Shown: positions 24,776 to 32,711 of the stretch, piece by piece
Layout: each line of letters opens with the position of its first letter
Numbering within the stretch: position 1 is the first letter of the stretch
From: Lachnospiraceae bacterium
GTDB taxonomy: Bacteria; Bacillota; Clostridia; Lachnospirales; Lachnospiraceae
Direction of reading: 5' to 3'
Assembly: GCA_029071325.1 (NCBI GenBank)
Contig: JAIEAP010000022.1
Location: 1-35,925, forward strand
DNA: 35,925 bases
Position numbers and translations under genes: made by a program
Notes under the pieces: generated by a model
What the model was told of the DNA's origin: nothing
The model's database searches: none
What the model saw: the letters and a program-made list of their open reading frames with translations, nothing else

Positions 24776-25962
24776 AGGACTTAAAGCACCTGTATTATTT
24801 TGAAAAGCTGTTGGAGGATGCAAACAATGAGCTGGTCCGCCAGGCGCAGAGCGAGGGCAGAAAGTGTGTCGCTACGGTCTGTGAGAATATCCCGGAGCCG
24901 CTTTTGAATCTGCCGGGAATCTTTTCGGTCAGACTTCGCGCGCCCCGTACGGGTTCTATGGAGATGGCGACTTATTATATGACCAGTTTTCTGTGTGAAT
25001 ATACCCGGGCGATCCTGGAGCGTGCCATAGAGGGAGGCTATAATTTTGCGGATTGTATCATCACTCCGGATGGATGCTCTATGCTGAACCGGTGCGTGGA
25101 AAATATGGAACTCCTTAAGACGATGCAGAAGGAGCATTTCTTCTATCAATATATGGAAATTCCCATGAAGGCGGATGATAACGGGCTGAATCTCTATACC
25201 CTGCAGTGCAGGAACCATATCTTAACGCCGCTGCATGGAAAGTTCGGCATTGATACCTCGGATGCGGCGATCCGTAAGGCGGTGGAAGAACATAACCGTG
25301 TCTGCAGCCTGATCCGAAGGATCGGAGAATACCGCAAGGAGGAGAACCCCAGGATCACCGGATATGAATATCATATCATTACCATGGCGACCTATGCCGC
25401 CCCCAAATATCTGCTCTTAGAGAAGCTGGAGGAGACCCTGGAGGAACTTAAGACCAGGAAACCGGACGCAAAGAATCCGTACCGGGCAAGAGTCGTGCTG
25501 GTGGGTTCCGAGGTGGATGATGTAGATGTGGTAAGGCTCATGGAGGAATGCGGCGCGTATGTGTGTGCGGACCGCTTCTGTTACGGTTCTTTTCCGGGGC
25601 GGGATACCATTGAACTGAATGAGGAAGAAGACGCCCTGACGCAGATCTGCCGTCAGTATATGTACCGGGGACAGTGTGCGAGATATATGAATCAGGATAA
25701 GATACAGGACCGCCGCAAATATGTAGACCGGCTGGCGAAGGAATATCATGCGGACGGCATCGTTTACCAGCAGATGAAGTTTTGTGATCCCTGGGCGTAT
25801 GAGCGGATGCTGGGAACGCAGATACTGCGTGACGAGTATCATTATCCGGTGCTCTCCATTGACCGGCCTTATGCAGTGGGGCAATCCGGTCAGTTGCGCA
25901 CCCGCGTGCAGGCCTTTGTGGAGAGTGTTGAGATCAAGAAAATCCAGGGAGGTGTGAAATAG
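24772..25962 (+). CDS. 2-hydroxyacyl-CoA dehydratase/BcrBC-type subunit A
   Basis: The 396-residue protein belongs to the HgdB/BcrB/double-cubane family. Conserved iron-sulfur cysteines are visible in the expected contexts: C37 (CENIPEPLL), C75 (LCEYTRA), C102 (DGCSML) and C338 (MKFCDPW). Family members either dehydrate 2-hydroxyacyl-CoA, reduce benzoyl-CoA, or carry a double-cubane cluster and reduce small molecules after ATP-driven electron injection. Nothing in the neighbourhood handles CoA esters, which argues against the dehydratase role. It overlaps CooC by four bases and the next gene by one base. It most likely pairs with the larger subunit that follows. The substrate is unknown. Confidence 0.82.
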   Translation: MKDLKHLYYFEKLLEDANNELVRQAQSEGRKCVATVCENIPEPLLNLPGIFSVRLRAPRTGSMEMATYYMTSFLCEYTRAILERAIEGGYNFADCIITPDGCSMLNRCVENMELLKTMQKEHFFYQYMEIPMKADDNGLNLYTLQCRNHILTPLHGKFGIDTSDAAIRKAVEEHNRVCSLIRRIGEYRKEENPRITGYEYHIITMATYAAPKYLLLEKLEETLEELKTRKPDAKNPYRARVVLVGSEVDDVDVVRLMEECGAYVCADRFCYGSFPGRDTIELNEEEDALTQICRQYMYRGQCARYMNQDKIQDRRKYVDRLAKEYHADGIVYQQMKFCDPWAYERMLGTQILRDEYHYPVLSIDRPYAVGQSGQLRTRVQAFVESVEIKKIQGGVK

Positions 25963-27512
25963 TGGGGAAAGAATTGGGAAGTGAACGGCTGGGAAGCTTT
26001 TACACCACCGGCAAGGTGAAGCGCCGCCGGGAATGGCGCGGCGTGAAGGATACGCTTTATGATTACACCAGGTGGCTGCATATTATGGGCATCCTTGCTA
26101 AATTTATTATCAAACCACGCAACATCAAGGCATTTTTCCGCTATCGGTGGATGAGCAATTATCTGGCGGCGCCCATGATGGTGGACCGCCACACCCAGGG
26201 TCTCCGTGGACCGCAGCTACGCATTGCCCATACGGAATTCGATCTGGTGATGGAGGATGTGGCGAAGCTTTTGGATAATCTGTTCCGGGGAGACCGAAGG
26301 GTCGGAAACAATAAGAAATTTTCCGACAAGGTCGTCCTGATGGACGAAAATGAAATGACGGCGGTTATGATGGGCTTTCCGACACTGAAGGGACTCAGCC
26401 GCGAGACACCGGCGGTGTATGTCTCTGTACTGTTGAATCAGTATGCGGCATGTCATTACATAGATGTGGCTCAGGAATACGGGCTGTCGGGAGATGTATG
26501 TCCCATGCCGGAGGCAGAGGCAGGTGTGTCTATTGATGATGATTTCCCGGTTCTGGGCGCCTGCGCTATTCAGTGTAATACCACATGCGACGGCTCTCTG
26601 ATGGGAAACAGTGTGATATCAAAACGGCTGGAGCTGGAGGACGGTGTTCCATGCTTTCAGCTTGCCGCACCGCTTCGCCACAGGGAGGACGACGTTCAGG
26701 AATATGCCGCCCAGGAAATCCGCAATTGTATTCAGTTTATTGAAGAGAAGACCGGAGAAAAGTGGGATTGGGATTATTATTTTACCTGTGCCAAGCGTGT
26801 AAACGAGTCCACCAGGCACCGTATGGAATGGCTGGAAATGAACAAGACGGACTATCCCCAGGTATTCGGCTCCAATCTTGCACTGTATACGGAAACAAAT
26901 TATATGGCAATCTGCGGGAAAATGCAGGAGTTCGTGGAGGCCGACCGGAAGATTTCAGCGTTGGCAGAACAGGGTTACAAGAATAAGACCATGGCTGTGA
27001 AGGAATACCGCCACCGTGCTATCATATGGGGCGTCCAGTCTCATTTCTATATGGACTTTTTGATCTGGCTGCAGAACTGCTGGGGAATCGTTCCCCTTAC
27101 CGATATGCTTTCGATGGTATCCACCAAGATACTTTCGGAGGATGATAAGGAGCAGGCAATTTATGATATGGCGTGGCTGACGGAAAACATGATCATGCGC
27201 AACAGGACCCACGGCGGATATAAGGTATTGCTGGATGAACTGTGGGAGTTCTGTGAAGAATTCCGGGCAGATACGGTGATTCTCTGGGAGCACATGAGCT
27301 GCAAAGCGCTGGACGGCATGCATGGGCAGTTTGAGGAGAAGGCAAGGGAGAAGGGGATCCATCTGATATGGGTGTCACATGACCTGTTTGATCCCAGGGT
27401 GATTTCCAGACAGGAGATCCGTGATCAGGTGAATCGTTATATGCGTACCGTATTTCGGGAAGAACCGCTGGATCCGACTCTTGAGGTAATCTCGGATGAG
27501 CATTCCTGGTAA
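25962..27512 (+). CDS. 2-hydroxyacyl-CoA dehydratase-type subunit B, enlarged
   Basis: The 516-residue protein is a divergent partner of the preceding subunit. Cysteines lie at 164, 180 (GDVCPMPEAEAG), 201, 205 and 209 (AIQCNTTCDG) and 447 (HMSCKALDG), matching the family's early, middle and late ligand positions but with extra cysteines around 201-209. The first 85 residues are a basic, aromatic-rich extension (TRWLHIMGILAKFIIKPRN) not found in HgdA/HgdB, and total length is about 100 residues above usual. Translation starts at GTG 25962, one base overlapping the previous stop, with GGGAGGTG upstream. It probably forms a heterodimer with subunit A. The cluster type cannot be told. Confidence 0.75.
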   Translation: MGKELGSERLGSFYTTGKVKRRREWRGVKDTLYDYTRWLHIMGILAKFIIKPRNIKAFFRYRWMSNYLAAPMMVDRHTQGLRGPQLRIAHTEFDLVMEDVAKLLDNLFRGDRRVGNNKKFSDKVVLMDENEMTAVMMGFPTLKGLSRETPAVYVSVLLNQYAACHYIDVAQEYGLSGDVCPMPEAEAGVSIDDDFPVLGACAIQCNTTCDGSLMGNSVISKRLELEDGVPCFQLAAPLRHREDDVQEYAAQEIRNCIQFIEEKTGEKWDWDYYFTCAKRVNESTRHRMEWLEMNKTDYPQVFGSNLALYTETNYMAICGKMQEFVEADRKISALAEQGYKNKTMAVKEYRHRAIIWGVQSHFYMDFLIWLQNCWGIVPLTDMLSMVSTKILSEDDKEQAIYDMAWLTENMIMRNRTHGGYKVLLDELWEFCEEFRADTVILWEHMSCKALDGMHGQFEEKAREKGIHLIWVSHDLFDPRVISRQEIRDQVNRYMRTVFREEPLDPTLEVISDEHSW

Positions 27513-27546
27513 ATATCAGGGTGAAAATAGAAGGAGGAGAAGTAAT

Positions 27547-28341
27547 ATGAAGTATTATGGCGGATGTGATTCCGGAAGTACCTATACAAAATGTGTGATC
27601 ATTGATGAGAATGGGAAGATGGCTGCAGATGTTACGCTCCGCAGCAGGATCAATGCGGTGCTCAGCGCTGAGGATGCATTGAAGCAGGCGGTGGAACAGA
27701 TTCCCGATCTTGGCAGCGCCAAGGATCTGGAGTATCTGGTAGGGACCGGTTACGGACGCAACAAGGTTCCTTTTGCGGATGAAAATATTTCTGAGATCAG
27801 TTGTCACGCAATGGGCGTTCATGTGGCGGCTCCCAACGTAAAGGCCATCATTGATATCGGCGGTCAGGATGTGAAGGGAATCTCTGTGGATGCAGACGGT
27901 ACAGTATTGAATTTTGCTATGAATGATAAGTGTGCCGCCGGAACCGGACGCTTTTTTGAGGCAATGGCACGGGCATTTGAAATGGATCTTACGGAATTTT
28001 CCAAGTTGTCCTTAAAGGCAAAGAACGTGATACCCATCACCTCGCAGTGTACCGTGTTTGCGGAGTCGGAGGTGATTTCTCTGGTAGGTGAGGGAAAGCC
28101 CATGGATGAGATTGCGGCCGGCATTGAGTTATCTGTCGCCAAGCGGTGTTTTGTCATGTCCAAGAAAGCAGGAGCGGTGGACAGTATTGCCCTCACCGGC
28201 GGATGTGCCAAGAACGAAGGCCTCAAGGCTGCCATCGAAAAAGTTCTGAACTTAAAGGTCATTGAGCTTCCTGTTGATCCGCAGTTGATGGGAGCACTGG
28301 GAGCGGCGGAATATGCCCGCCAGAAGGGAAGGGCAAGATAA
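27547..28341 (+). CDS. ASKHA-type ATP-dependent activase (BcrA/HgdC/BadF family)
   Basis: The 264-residue protein is the electron-injecting ATPase of the dehydratase/benzoyl-CoA reductase family. The phosphate-binding GCDSGSTYTK is at 6-15, DIGGQD at 103-108 and TGGCAKN near 217. The homodimer-bridging [4Fe-4S] ligands are C129 (DKCAAGTGRFFE) and C168 (TSQCTVFAESE), the same contexts as C127/C166 in HgdC. ATP binding lowers the cluster potential and passes one electron to the catalytic partner, here presumably the two proteins encoded just upstream. The ATG at 27547 has GGAGGAG eight to fourteen bases before it. The length is normal for the single-subunit homodimeric form. Confidence 0.93.
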   Translation: MKYYGGCDSGSTYTKCVIIDENGKMAADVTLRSRINAVLSAEDALKQAVEQIPDLGSAKDLEYLVGTGYGRNKVPFADENISEISCHAMGVHVAAPNVKAIIDIGGQDVKGISVDADGTVLNFAMNDKCAAGTGRFFEAMARAFEMDLTEFSKLSLKAKNVIPITSQCTVFAESEVISLVGEGKPMDEIAAGIELSVAKRCFVMSKKAGAVDSIALTGGCAKNEGLKAAIEKVLNLKVIELPVDPQLMGALGAAEYARQKGRAR

Positions 28342-28354
28342 AGGAGGTCACCAA

Positions 28355-28519
28355 ATGGTATTTCTATACATAATACTCATCCTGGCGATTGTAGTGGTAT
28401 GTTTATTTGTGTTATCGTTTCTCGTTTACTTTTTCAATCTGGACATGAAGCTGACCGCAAAGCTTGCGCCTTTATTTGAAAAGCATTATGATAAAATAGA
28501 CAGGGATAAACATTTATAA
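28355..28519 (+). CDS. 54-residue single-pass membrane protein
   Basis: This small protein has one long hydrophobic helix (about residues 2-29, VFLYIILILAIVVVCLFVLS and on) followed by a 25-residue polar tail, LAPLFEKHYDKIDRDKHL at its end. AAGGAGGT at 28341-28348 is six bases before the ATG at 28355, the strongest ribosome site in the cluster, so it is very likely translated. It sits inside the operon, 13 bases after the activase stop and four before the next gene. I recognise no family. It could anchor the soluble redox complex to the membrane, which is inference. Confidence 0.72.
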   Translation: MVFLYIILILAIVVVCLFVLSFLVYFFNLDMKLTAKLAPLFEKHYDKIDRDKHL

Positions 28520-28523
28520 CCCC

Positions 28524-29231
28524 ATGAAGCTATATGATGAGACTATAAGGAAAATGCAGGAGCTTCTTGGTCAGGGCGCAAGCCGGACATTACCCATCGG
28601 GGAAACCGGCTGGGAGGATGTGTCGGACCGGACCATGATCTTAAGGAGTGAAATGGCTTATGAACTGGGAGGGGAGCAATTACCGGCGATTGGATGCACC
28701 ATCATTACGGCAGACGAAAAACTGGCTGCCACAGATGGAATTACGCTGCTGGGAGAGGACCTTCCAAAGATAAGCAGAGATGTCCCCTACGCGCGCGTTG
28801 CGGTTGTGCGGGTGGATGAGGGGACTCTGGGAGAGGGAGAGGCTTTGTATAAGGCAATCCGAACCCTGGAATATACCAGATATCATTTTTATCCGGAAGG
28901 GTTTATGATGCGGGTATCCACATCCAAACATAAGGAGAGCGTCCGCATCGGGAGCGCGGCTCTAAAAAAGGGATTGGATTTTACGAAAACGGGAAACCGG
29001 ATGATTTCCGCTTTCCATAAGAATCCTGCGGTAAAGGCTGTCAGGCTCTACTATGTGACGCAGGCGGATTTTGATTACAAGATGCTGGAGAGCTATGTGC
29101 GGGAGGCGGAGGATATTACCGGGGCCATCGATCATATATTGAAAAATCTTCCCATGGACTGCGGCGTGTGCAGTCTGCAGAAGGTCTGTGATGAGGTAGA
29201 GGGTTTAAGGGAGTTACATTTTCATAAATAA
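28524..29231 (+). CDS. Stand-alone acetyl-CoA synthase middle-domain-like protein
   Basis: The 235-residue soluble protein resembles, by my alignment from memory, domain 2 plus the start of domain 3 of the acetyl-CoA synthase beta subunit. The stretch GFMMRVSTSKHKESVRIGS, then FHKNPAVKAVRLYYVTQ and YVREAED, corresponds to the AcsB segment leading to the A-cluster cysteines. It ends with MDCGVCSLQKVCDEVEG, cysteines C213, C216 and C222 (CX2CX5C). The true A-cluster CGC motif and the CODH-binding domain 1 are missing, so it cannot be a full synthase. It may bind a metal or iron-sulfur cluster. It lacks a clear ribosome site and is probably coupled to the small membrane gene ending four bases earlier. 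Confidence 0.55.
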   Translation: MKLYDETIRKMQELLGQGASRTLPIGETGWEDVSDRTMILRSEMAYELGGEQLPAIGCTIITADEKLAATDGITLLGEDLPKISRDVPYARVAVVRVDEGTLGEGEALYKAIRTLEYTRYHFYPEGFMMRVSTSKHKESVRIGSAALKKGLDFTKTGNRMISAFHKNPAVKAVRLYYVTQADFDYKMLESYVREAEDITGAIDHILKNLPMDCGVCSLQKVCDEVEGLRELHFHK

Positions 29232-29268
29232 AAAATTAGAAAAGTATATTTAAAAGGAGGGACAGAGC

Positions 29269-32079
29269 ATGGCGTTTGATATGGAACAATATGAAAAATG
29301 GCCGGCAAGACACAAAAATGATAAGGAACCCAGTAAGAAGATATTGGCGCTGGGGAGGAAGATCACGGATGTGGCTGGGCATATTATTGGCGGGGTGAAA
29401 GTGGAGGACCCGGAATACTGGGGACTTGCAGAGATCATCACCGAGGAAATGGCAGAAGTGGGGCTTGCCATGAAAAAAAGAAAGCCTTATACCTTTGCCG
29501 AGATGTGTAAGCTGAACCATATCAGCAAGGACGGCGAGGAAAAATTCCAGAAGCTTCTGGACGAGATGAGTTACATCGGGCTTTTAGAGTATGATTACGG
29601 TTATCATTATGATCATAACGGACGCACCCATGAACAGACGGAGCGCAGATATGTACTTCCCATGTTCGTTCCGGGGTCTGCAGAGCTTTTTAACATGGAA
29701 GAGCTCCCGGACAGAAGTAATCCCAGACTGAGAGATCACCCGGATGTGGCGTCATTCTTTGAGCGTATGACCTATATTCCGCTGGACGGCATTACGCAGA
29801 TGGTGCCACCGGGAGGCGCTGGAATCGGTATGCATGTAATTCCGGTAGAGAAAGCAATCTCCATGGAGAATCAGTCGGTGGATCTGGAGCATATTTCTTA
29901 CTGGCTGAAGAAATACGAAGGGCATATCGGTGTTGGTCGCTGCTCCTGCCGTGCGTCCCGCAAAGTTCTTGGGGAAGGCGTGGCAGACGATGATTTTGGC
30001 TGGTGTATCGGTGTGGGCGATTTCGCGGATTATTGTCGTGAGACAGGAAAAGGGCACGATATCACCTATGAAGAGGCAATGGCTATTTTGCAGAGGGCAG
30101 AGGAAAACGGGTTTGTCCATCAGACTACGAATATTGACGGAGAGAATAAGATCTTCGGTATCTGTAACTGTAATGTGAATATCTGTAATGCGCTCCGTAC
30201 TTCACAGCTCTTCAACACGCCGAATATGTCACGTTCCGCTTATGTAGCGCATGTGGATGCGGAAAAATGCGTGGCATGCGGACGTTGCGTGGAGTACTGC
30301 CCGGCAGGAGCAACAAGACTTGGTCAGAAGCTGTGCACCAAGGACGGAGGCCAGATCCAGTATCCGAAGCAGGAACTGCCGGATGCTGTGAAATGGGGAA
30401 AAGACAAGTATGATCCCGATTATCGCGATAACAACAGGATCAACAGCCACAAGACGGGTACAGCGCCCTGTAAGACGGCATGTCCGGCGCATATCGCCGT
30501 TCAGGGCTATCTGAAGAAGGCTTCCCAGGGGCAATATAAGGAAGCACTGGCACTGATCAAAAAGCAGAATCCGTTCCCGGCAGTCTGCGGGCGTATCTGT
30601 AACAGGCGCTGTGAGGATGCCTGCACCAGAGGAACCATCGACCAGGCGGTTGCCATTGATGCAGTCAAGAAGTTTATTGCAGAGCAGGATCTGAATGCCG
30701 AGACCAGGTATATTCCGCCGGTTGTGATTCCGGCAAGCATACATATGGATCATTTCCCGGAGAAGATCGCCATCATCGGAGGCGGTCCGGCGGGCTTAAG
30801 CGCAGCCTTCTACCTGGCGGAAAAAGGTTATCGTCCCACGGTGTTTGAGAAGAATGAGATGGCGGGCGGAATGCTCCGCTACGGAATCCCCTCATATAAA
30901 CTGGAGAAGGATGTCATCGAGGCTGAGATCGATGTGATGAGAGAAATGGGCGTGGACATCAAGACTGGAGTTGAGGTCGGCAAGGATGTTACGTTAAAGG
31001 AGCTTCGCGCGCAGGGGTACAAGGCATTCTATATTGCCATCGGCTGCAGCGCAGGCCGCCGTCCGGGTGTGCCGGGAGATACAGCAGAGGGTACGTTTAC
31101 TGCCATTGATTATCTCCATGAAGCGAATCAGGGAAATCAGCCTTTTGACGGCAAAGTAGTCGTTGTGGGCGGTGGAAACGTAGCGATTGACGCGTCGAGA
31201 GTCAGCGCCAGAAATGGAGCTGCAGAGGTAACCCAGCTTTGTCTGGAATCTGAAAAAGAGATGCCGGCATCCGCCGAAGAAGTGCGTGAGGCAGCAGAGG
31301 ACGGCGTTATCATTAAGAACGGATGGGGACCCAAGGAGGTTCTGACCCAGGACGGAAAGGTAAGCGGAATCGTCTTCAAGAAATGTCTGTCTGTGTTTAA
31401 CGCAGAGGGGCGTTTTGCACCGACGTATGATGAGAATGATACCATAACCATCGAATGCGACCGTGTCATCTTTGCCGTTGGTCAGAGTTCCGTATGGGGA
31501 AATCTCCTGGAGGGTGAGAAGGTTGAGTTCAAGGGACCTGCCGTTGTGGCAGACGCCCTCACCTATCAGACCGGACAGCCGGATATCTTCGTGGGCGGAG
31601 ACGTATATACCGGACCGAAGTTTGCCATTGACGCTATTGCAGCCGGCCATTATGCGGCGGAATCTCTGCACCGCTATGTGCACGATGCACATATGACCAT
31701 CGGACGCAACCGCTGGGAGTTCAACGAGCTGGATAAAGATAATATTTCGGTGCCAAGTTATGACAATTCCTCACGTCAGGAGGAGGGCGTGGACGCTTCC
31801 ATACCCGCAAAATCCTTCCGGGATGCGCATCTTACCCTGACCGAGGAACAGGTGAAGAAGGAAACCGCGCGGTGCTTAGGCTGCGGAGCCACCATCGTTG
31901 ATGAAAATAAGTGTATCGGCTGCGGAGTATGTACTACCAAGTGTGAGTTTGATGCCATTACACTGCATCGCGATCATCCGGAGTGCACGAATATGGTAAC
32001 CGCCGAGGATAAGTTTAAGCATATCATTCCTTACCAGCTCAAGCGTGCGGTAAAGATCGTGACCCACAAGAAAAACTGA
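29269..32079 (+). CDS. Multi-cluster NAD(P)H:FAD oxidoreductase (GltD-like)
   Basis: The 936-residue protein combines several redox modules. Residues 1-320 form a domain with cysteines in RCSCR (225-227) and CNCNVNIC (299-306). A ferredoxin motif CVACGRCVEYCPAGA is at 334-348. A GltD-type N-terminal cluster region follows (CKTACPAHIAVQGYL from 401 and CGRICNRRCEDAC to 452). The FAD site IIGGGPAGLSAAFYLA is at 502-517 and an NAD(P) site VVVVGGGNVAIDASR near 625-640. A C-terminal ferredoxin with CLGCG and CIGCGVCTTKC begins at 869. It should carry electrons from NAD(P)H through several clusters, most likely to the ATP-dependent activase of this operon. RBS AAAAGGAGGG precedes it. Confidence 0.85.
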   Translation: MAFDMEQYEKWPARHKNDKEPSKKILALGRKITDVAGHIIGGVKVEDPEYWGLAEIITEEMAEVGLAMKKRKPYTFAEMCKLNHISKDGEEKFQKLLDEMSYIGLLEYDYGYHYDHNGRTHEQTERRYVLPMFVPGSAELFNMEELPDRSNPRLRDHPDVASFFERMTYIPLDGITQMVPPGGAGIGMHVIPVEKAISMENQSVDLEHISYWLKKYEGHIGVGRCSCRASRKVLGEGVADDDFGWCIGVGDFADYCRETGKGHDITYEEAMAILQRAEENGFVHQTTNIDGENKIFGICNCNVNICNALRTSQLFNTPNMSRSAYVAHVDAEKCVACGRCVEYCPAGATRLGQKLCTKDGGQIQYPKQELPDAVKWGKDKYDPDYRDNNRINSHKTGTAPCKTACPAHIAVQGYLKKASQGQYKEALALIKKQNPFPAVCGRICNRRCEDACTRGTIDQAVAIDAVKKFIAEQDLNAETRYIPPVVIPASIHMDHFPEKIAIIGGGPAGLSAAFYLAEKGYRPTVFEKNEMAGGMLRYGIPSYKLEKDVIEAEIDVMREMGVDIKTGVEVGKDVTLKELRAQGYKAFYIAIGCSAGRRPGVPGDTAEGTFTAIDYLHEANQGNQPFDGKVVVVGGGNVAIDASRVSARNGAAEVTQLCLESEKEMPASAEEVREAAEDGVIIKNGWGPKEVLTQDGKVSGIVFKKCLSVFNAEGRFAPTYDENDTITIECDRVIFAVGQSSVWGNLLEGEKVEFKGPAVVADALTYQTGQPDIFVGGDVYTGPKFAIDAIAAGHYAAESLHRYVHDAHMTIGRNRWEFNELDKDNISVPSYDNSSRQEEGVDASIPAKSFRDAHLTLTEEQVKKETARCLGCGATIVDENKCIGCGVCTTKCEFDAITLHRDHPECTNMVTAEDKFKHIIPYQLKRAVKIVTHKKN

Positions 32080-32095
32080 AAGAGGAGAATGACGG

Positions 32096-32440
32096 ATGCA
32101 TGAGCTTGGCGTCGTGTTTTATGTAGTCCGCGACGTAAAAGAGGTGGCGGAGAACAATAACGTAGAAAAAGTAGCCTCCGTAGTCTTACAGATAGGAGAG
32201 GTGTCGGGAATCGTTCATGATTATCTCATTGACTGTTGGAACTGGGCGAAAAAGAAGGAACCGGTCATGGAGGAAGCGGAGATGACGATTGAACAGATTG
32301 ATGCCGTCTCCGTCTGCGAGGACTGCGGTGAAGAATACCCTACGGTACAGTATGCAAAGGTCTGCCCTCACTGCGGCAGTGAGCATACCTGTCTGCTGCG
32401 GGGCAACGAGTTCCTGATCAAAGAGATCGGAGTATATTAA
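32096..32440 (+). CDS. hypA: HypA/HybF-type nickel metallochaperone
   Basis: The 114-residue protein begins MHELGV, carrying the N-terminal Met-His-Glu nickel site of HypA. It has the zinc site C74-x2-C77 and C90-x2-C93 (VCEDCGEE, KVCPHCGSE). HypA normally delivers nickel to [NiFe]-hydrogenase together with HypB. Neither hydrogenase nor hypB is nearby; it is the last gene of the dehydratase-type cluster, 16 bases after the flavoprotein gene, with AGAGGAG before the ATG. With CooC as the first gene, this gives the operon a nickel chaperone at each end. The partner enzyme is unproven. Confidence 0.9.
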   Translation: MHELGVVFYVVRDVKEVAENNNVEKVASVVLQIGEVSGIVHDYLIDCWNWAKKKEPVMEEAEMTIEQIDAVSVCEDCGEEYPTVQYAKVCPHCGSEHTCLLRGNEFLIKEIGVY

Positions 32441-32450
32441 GTATCAAATA

Positions 32451-32497
32451 AATCCCTCCCATCGTGCGGCAGAAAGCTGCATGGTGGGAGGGATTTT
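32451..32497 (+). terminator. Terminator of the eight-gene cluster
   Basis: AATCCCTCCCA (32451-32461) pairs with TGGGAGGGATT near 32485-32495 with an inner CAG/CTG helix, then TTT. Its 3' edge runs directly into the methyltransferase remnant at 32490. Confidence 0.8.
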
Positions 32498-32551
32498 GGG
32501 GTAATAGAGGATGAGGCGTTTCGTCCAATAAAGTTTTGGGATGTTTTCTGA
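32490..32551 (+). pseudogene. 3' remnant of a SAM-methyltransferase gene
   Basis: Frame 32501-32551 reads VIEDEAFRPIKFWDVF then stop. The intact methyltransferase at 34456-35223 has IIEADEAFRPIKFWDV. In the best 34 bases there are two differences, both at third codon positions and silent (CGT/CGA Arg, CCA/CCG Pro). It is the tail of a related gene whose body is gone, or a small duplicated fragment that diverged under coding constraint beforehand. Confidence 0.7.
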
Positions 32552-32572
32552 TCGCTAAAAAGCTGATATAAA

Positions 32573-32601
32573 TTGATAAGTGCTTGAAACTATTGTATAA
32601 T
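32573..32601 (+). promoter_or_regulatory. Promoter of the TrpB2-type gene
   Basis: TTGATA (32573-32578) and a perfect TATAAT (32596-32601) have a 17-base spacer, about 105 bases upstream of the trpB start. A small AATATT/AATATT hairpin lies in the leader. Confidence 0.7.
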
Positions 32602-32711
32602 GTTACCATATGCTTAGTGCAAAAGTAGATGTTCGATGGGACTGATAATATTGCATAAGAATATTGTCGAATAAATATGTACGCGTGCCAGACACACAGA
32701 TGGGAGCAAAT

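Noticed and set aside
24772-28341. Interpretation as a classical 2-hydroxyglutaryl- or lactoyl-CoA dehydratase operon
   Set aside because: No CoA-transferase, 2-hydroxyacid dehydrogenase, acyl-CoA dehydrogenase or Etf gene is present, while CooC, HypA and an ACS-like protein are. It stays possible but is not favoured.
23975-32440. Interpretation as a Wood-Ljungdahl CODH/ACS operon
   Set aside because: Catalytic CODH, the corrinoid protein subunits and a full AcsB are all missing; only a CooC and an ACS-like fragment are present.
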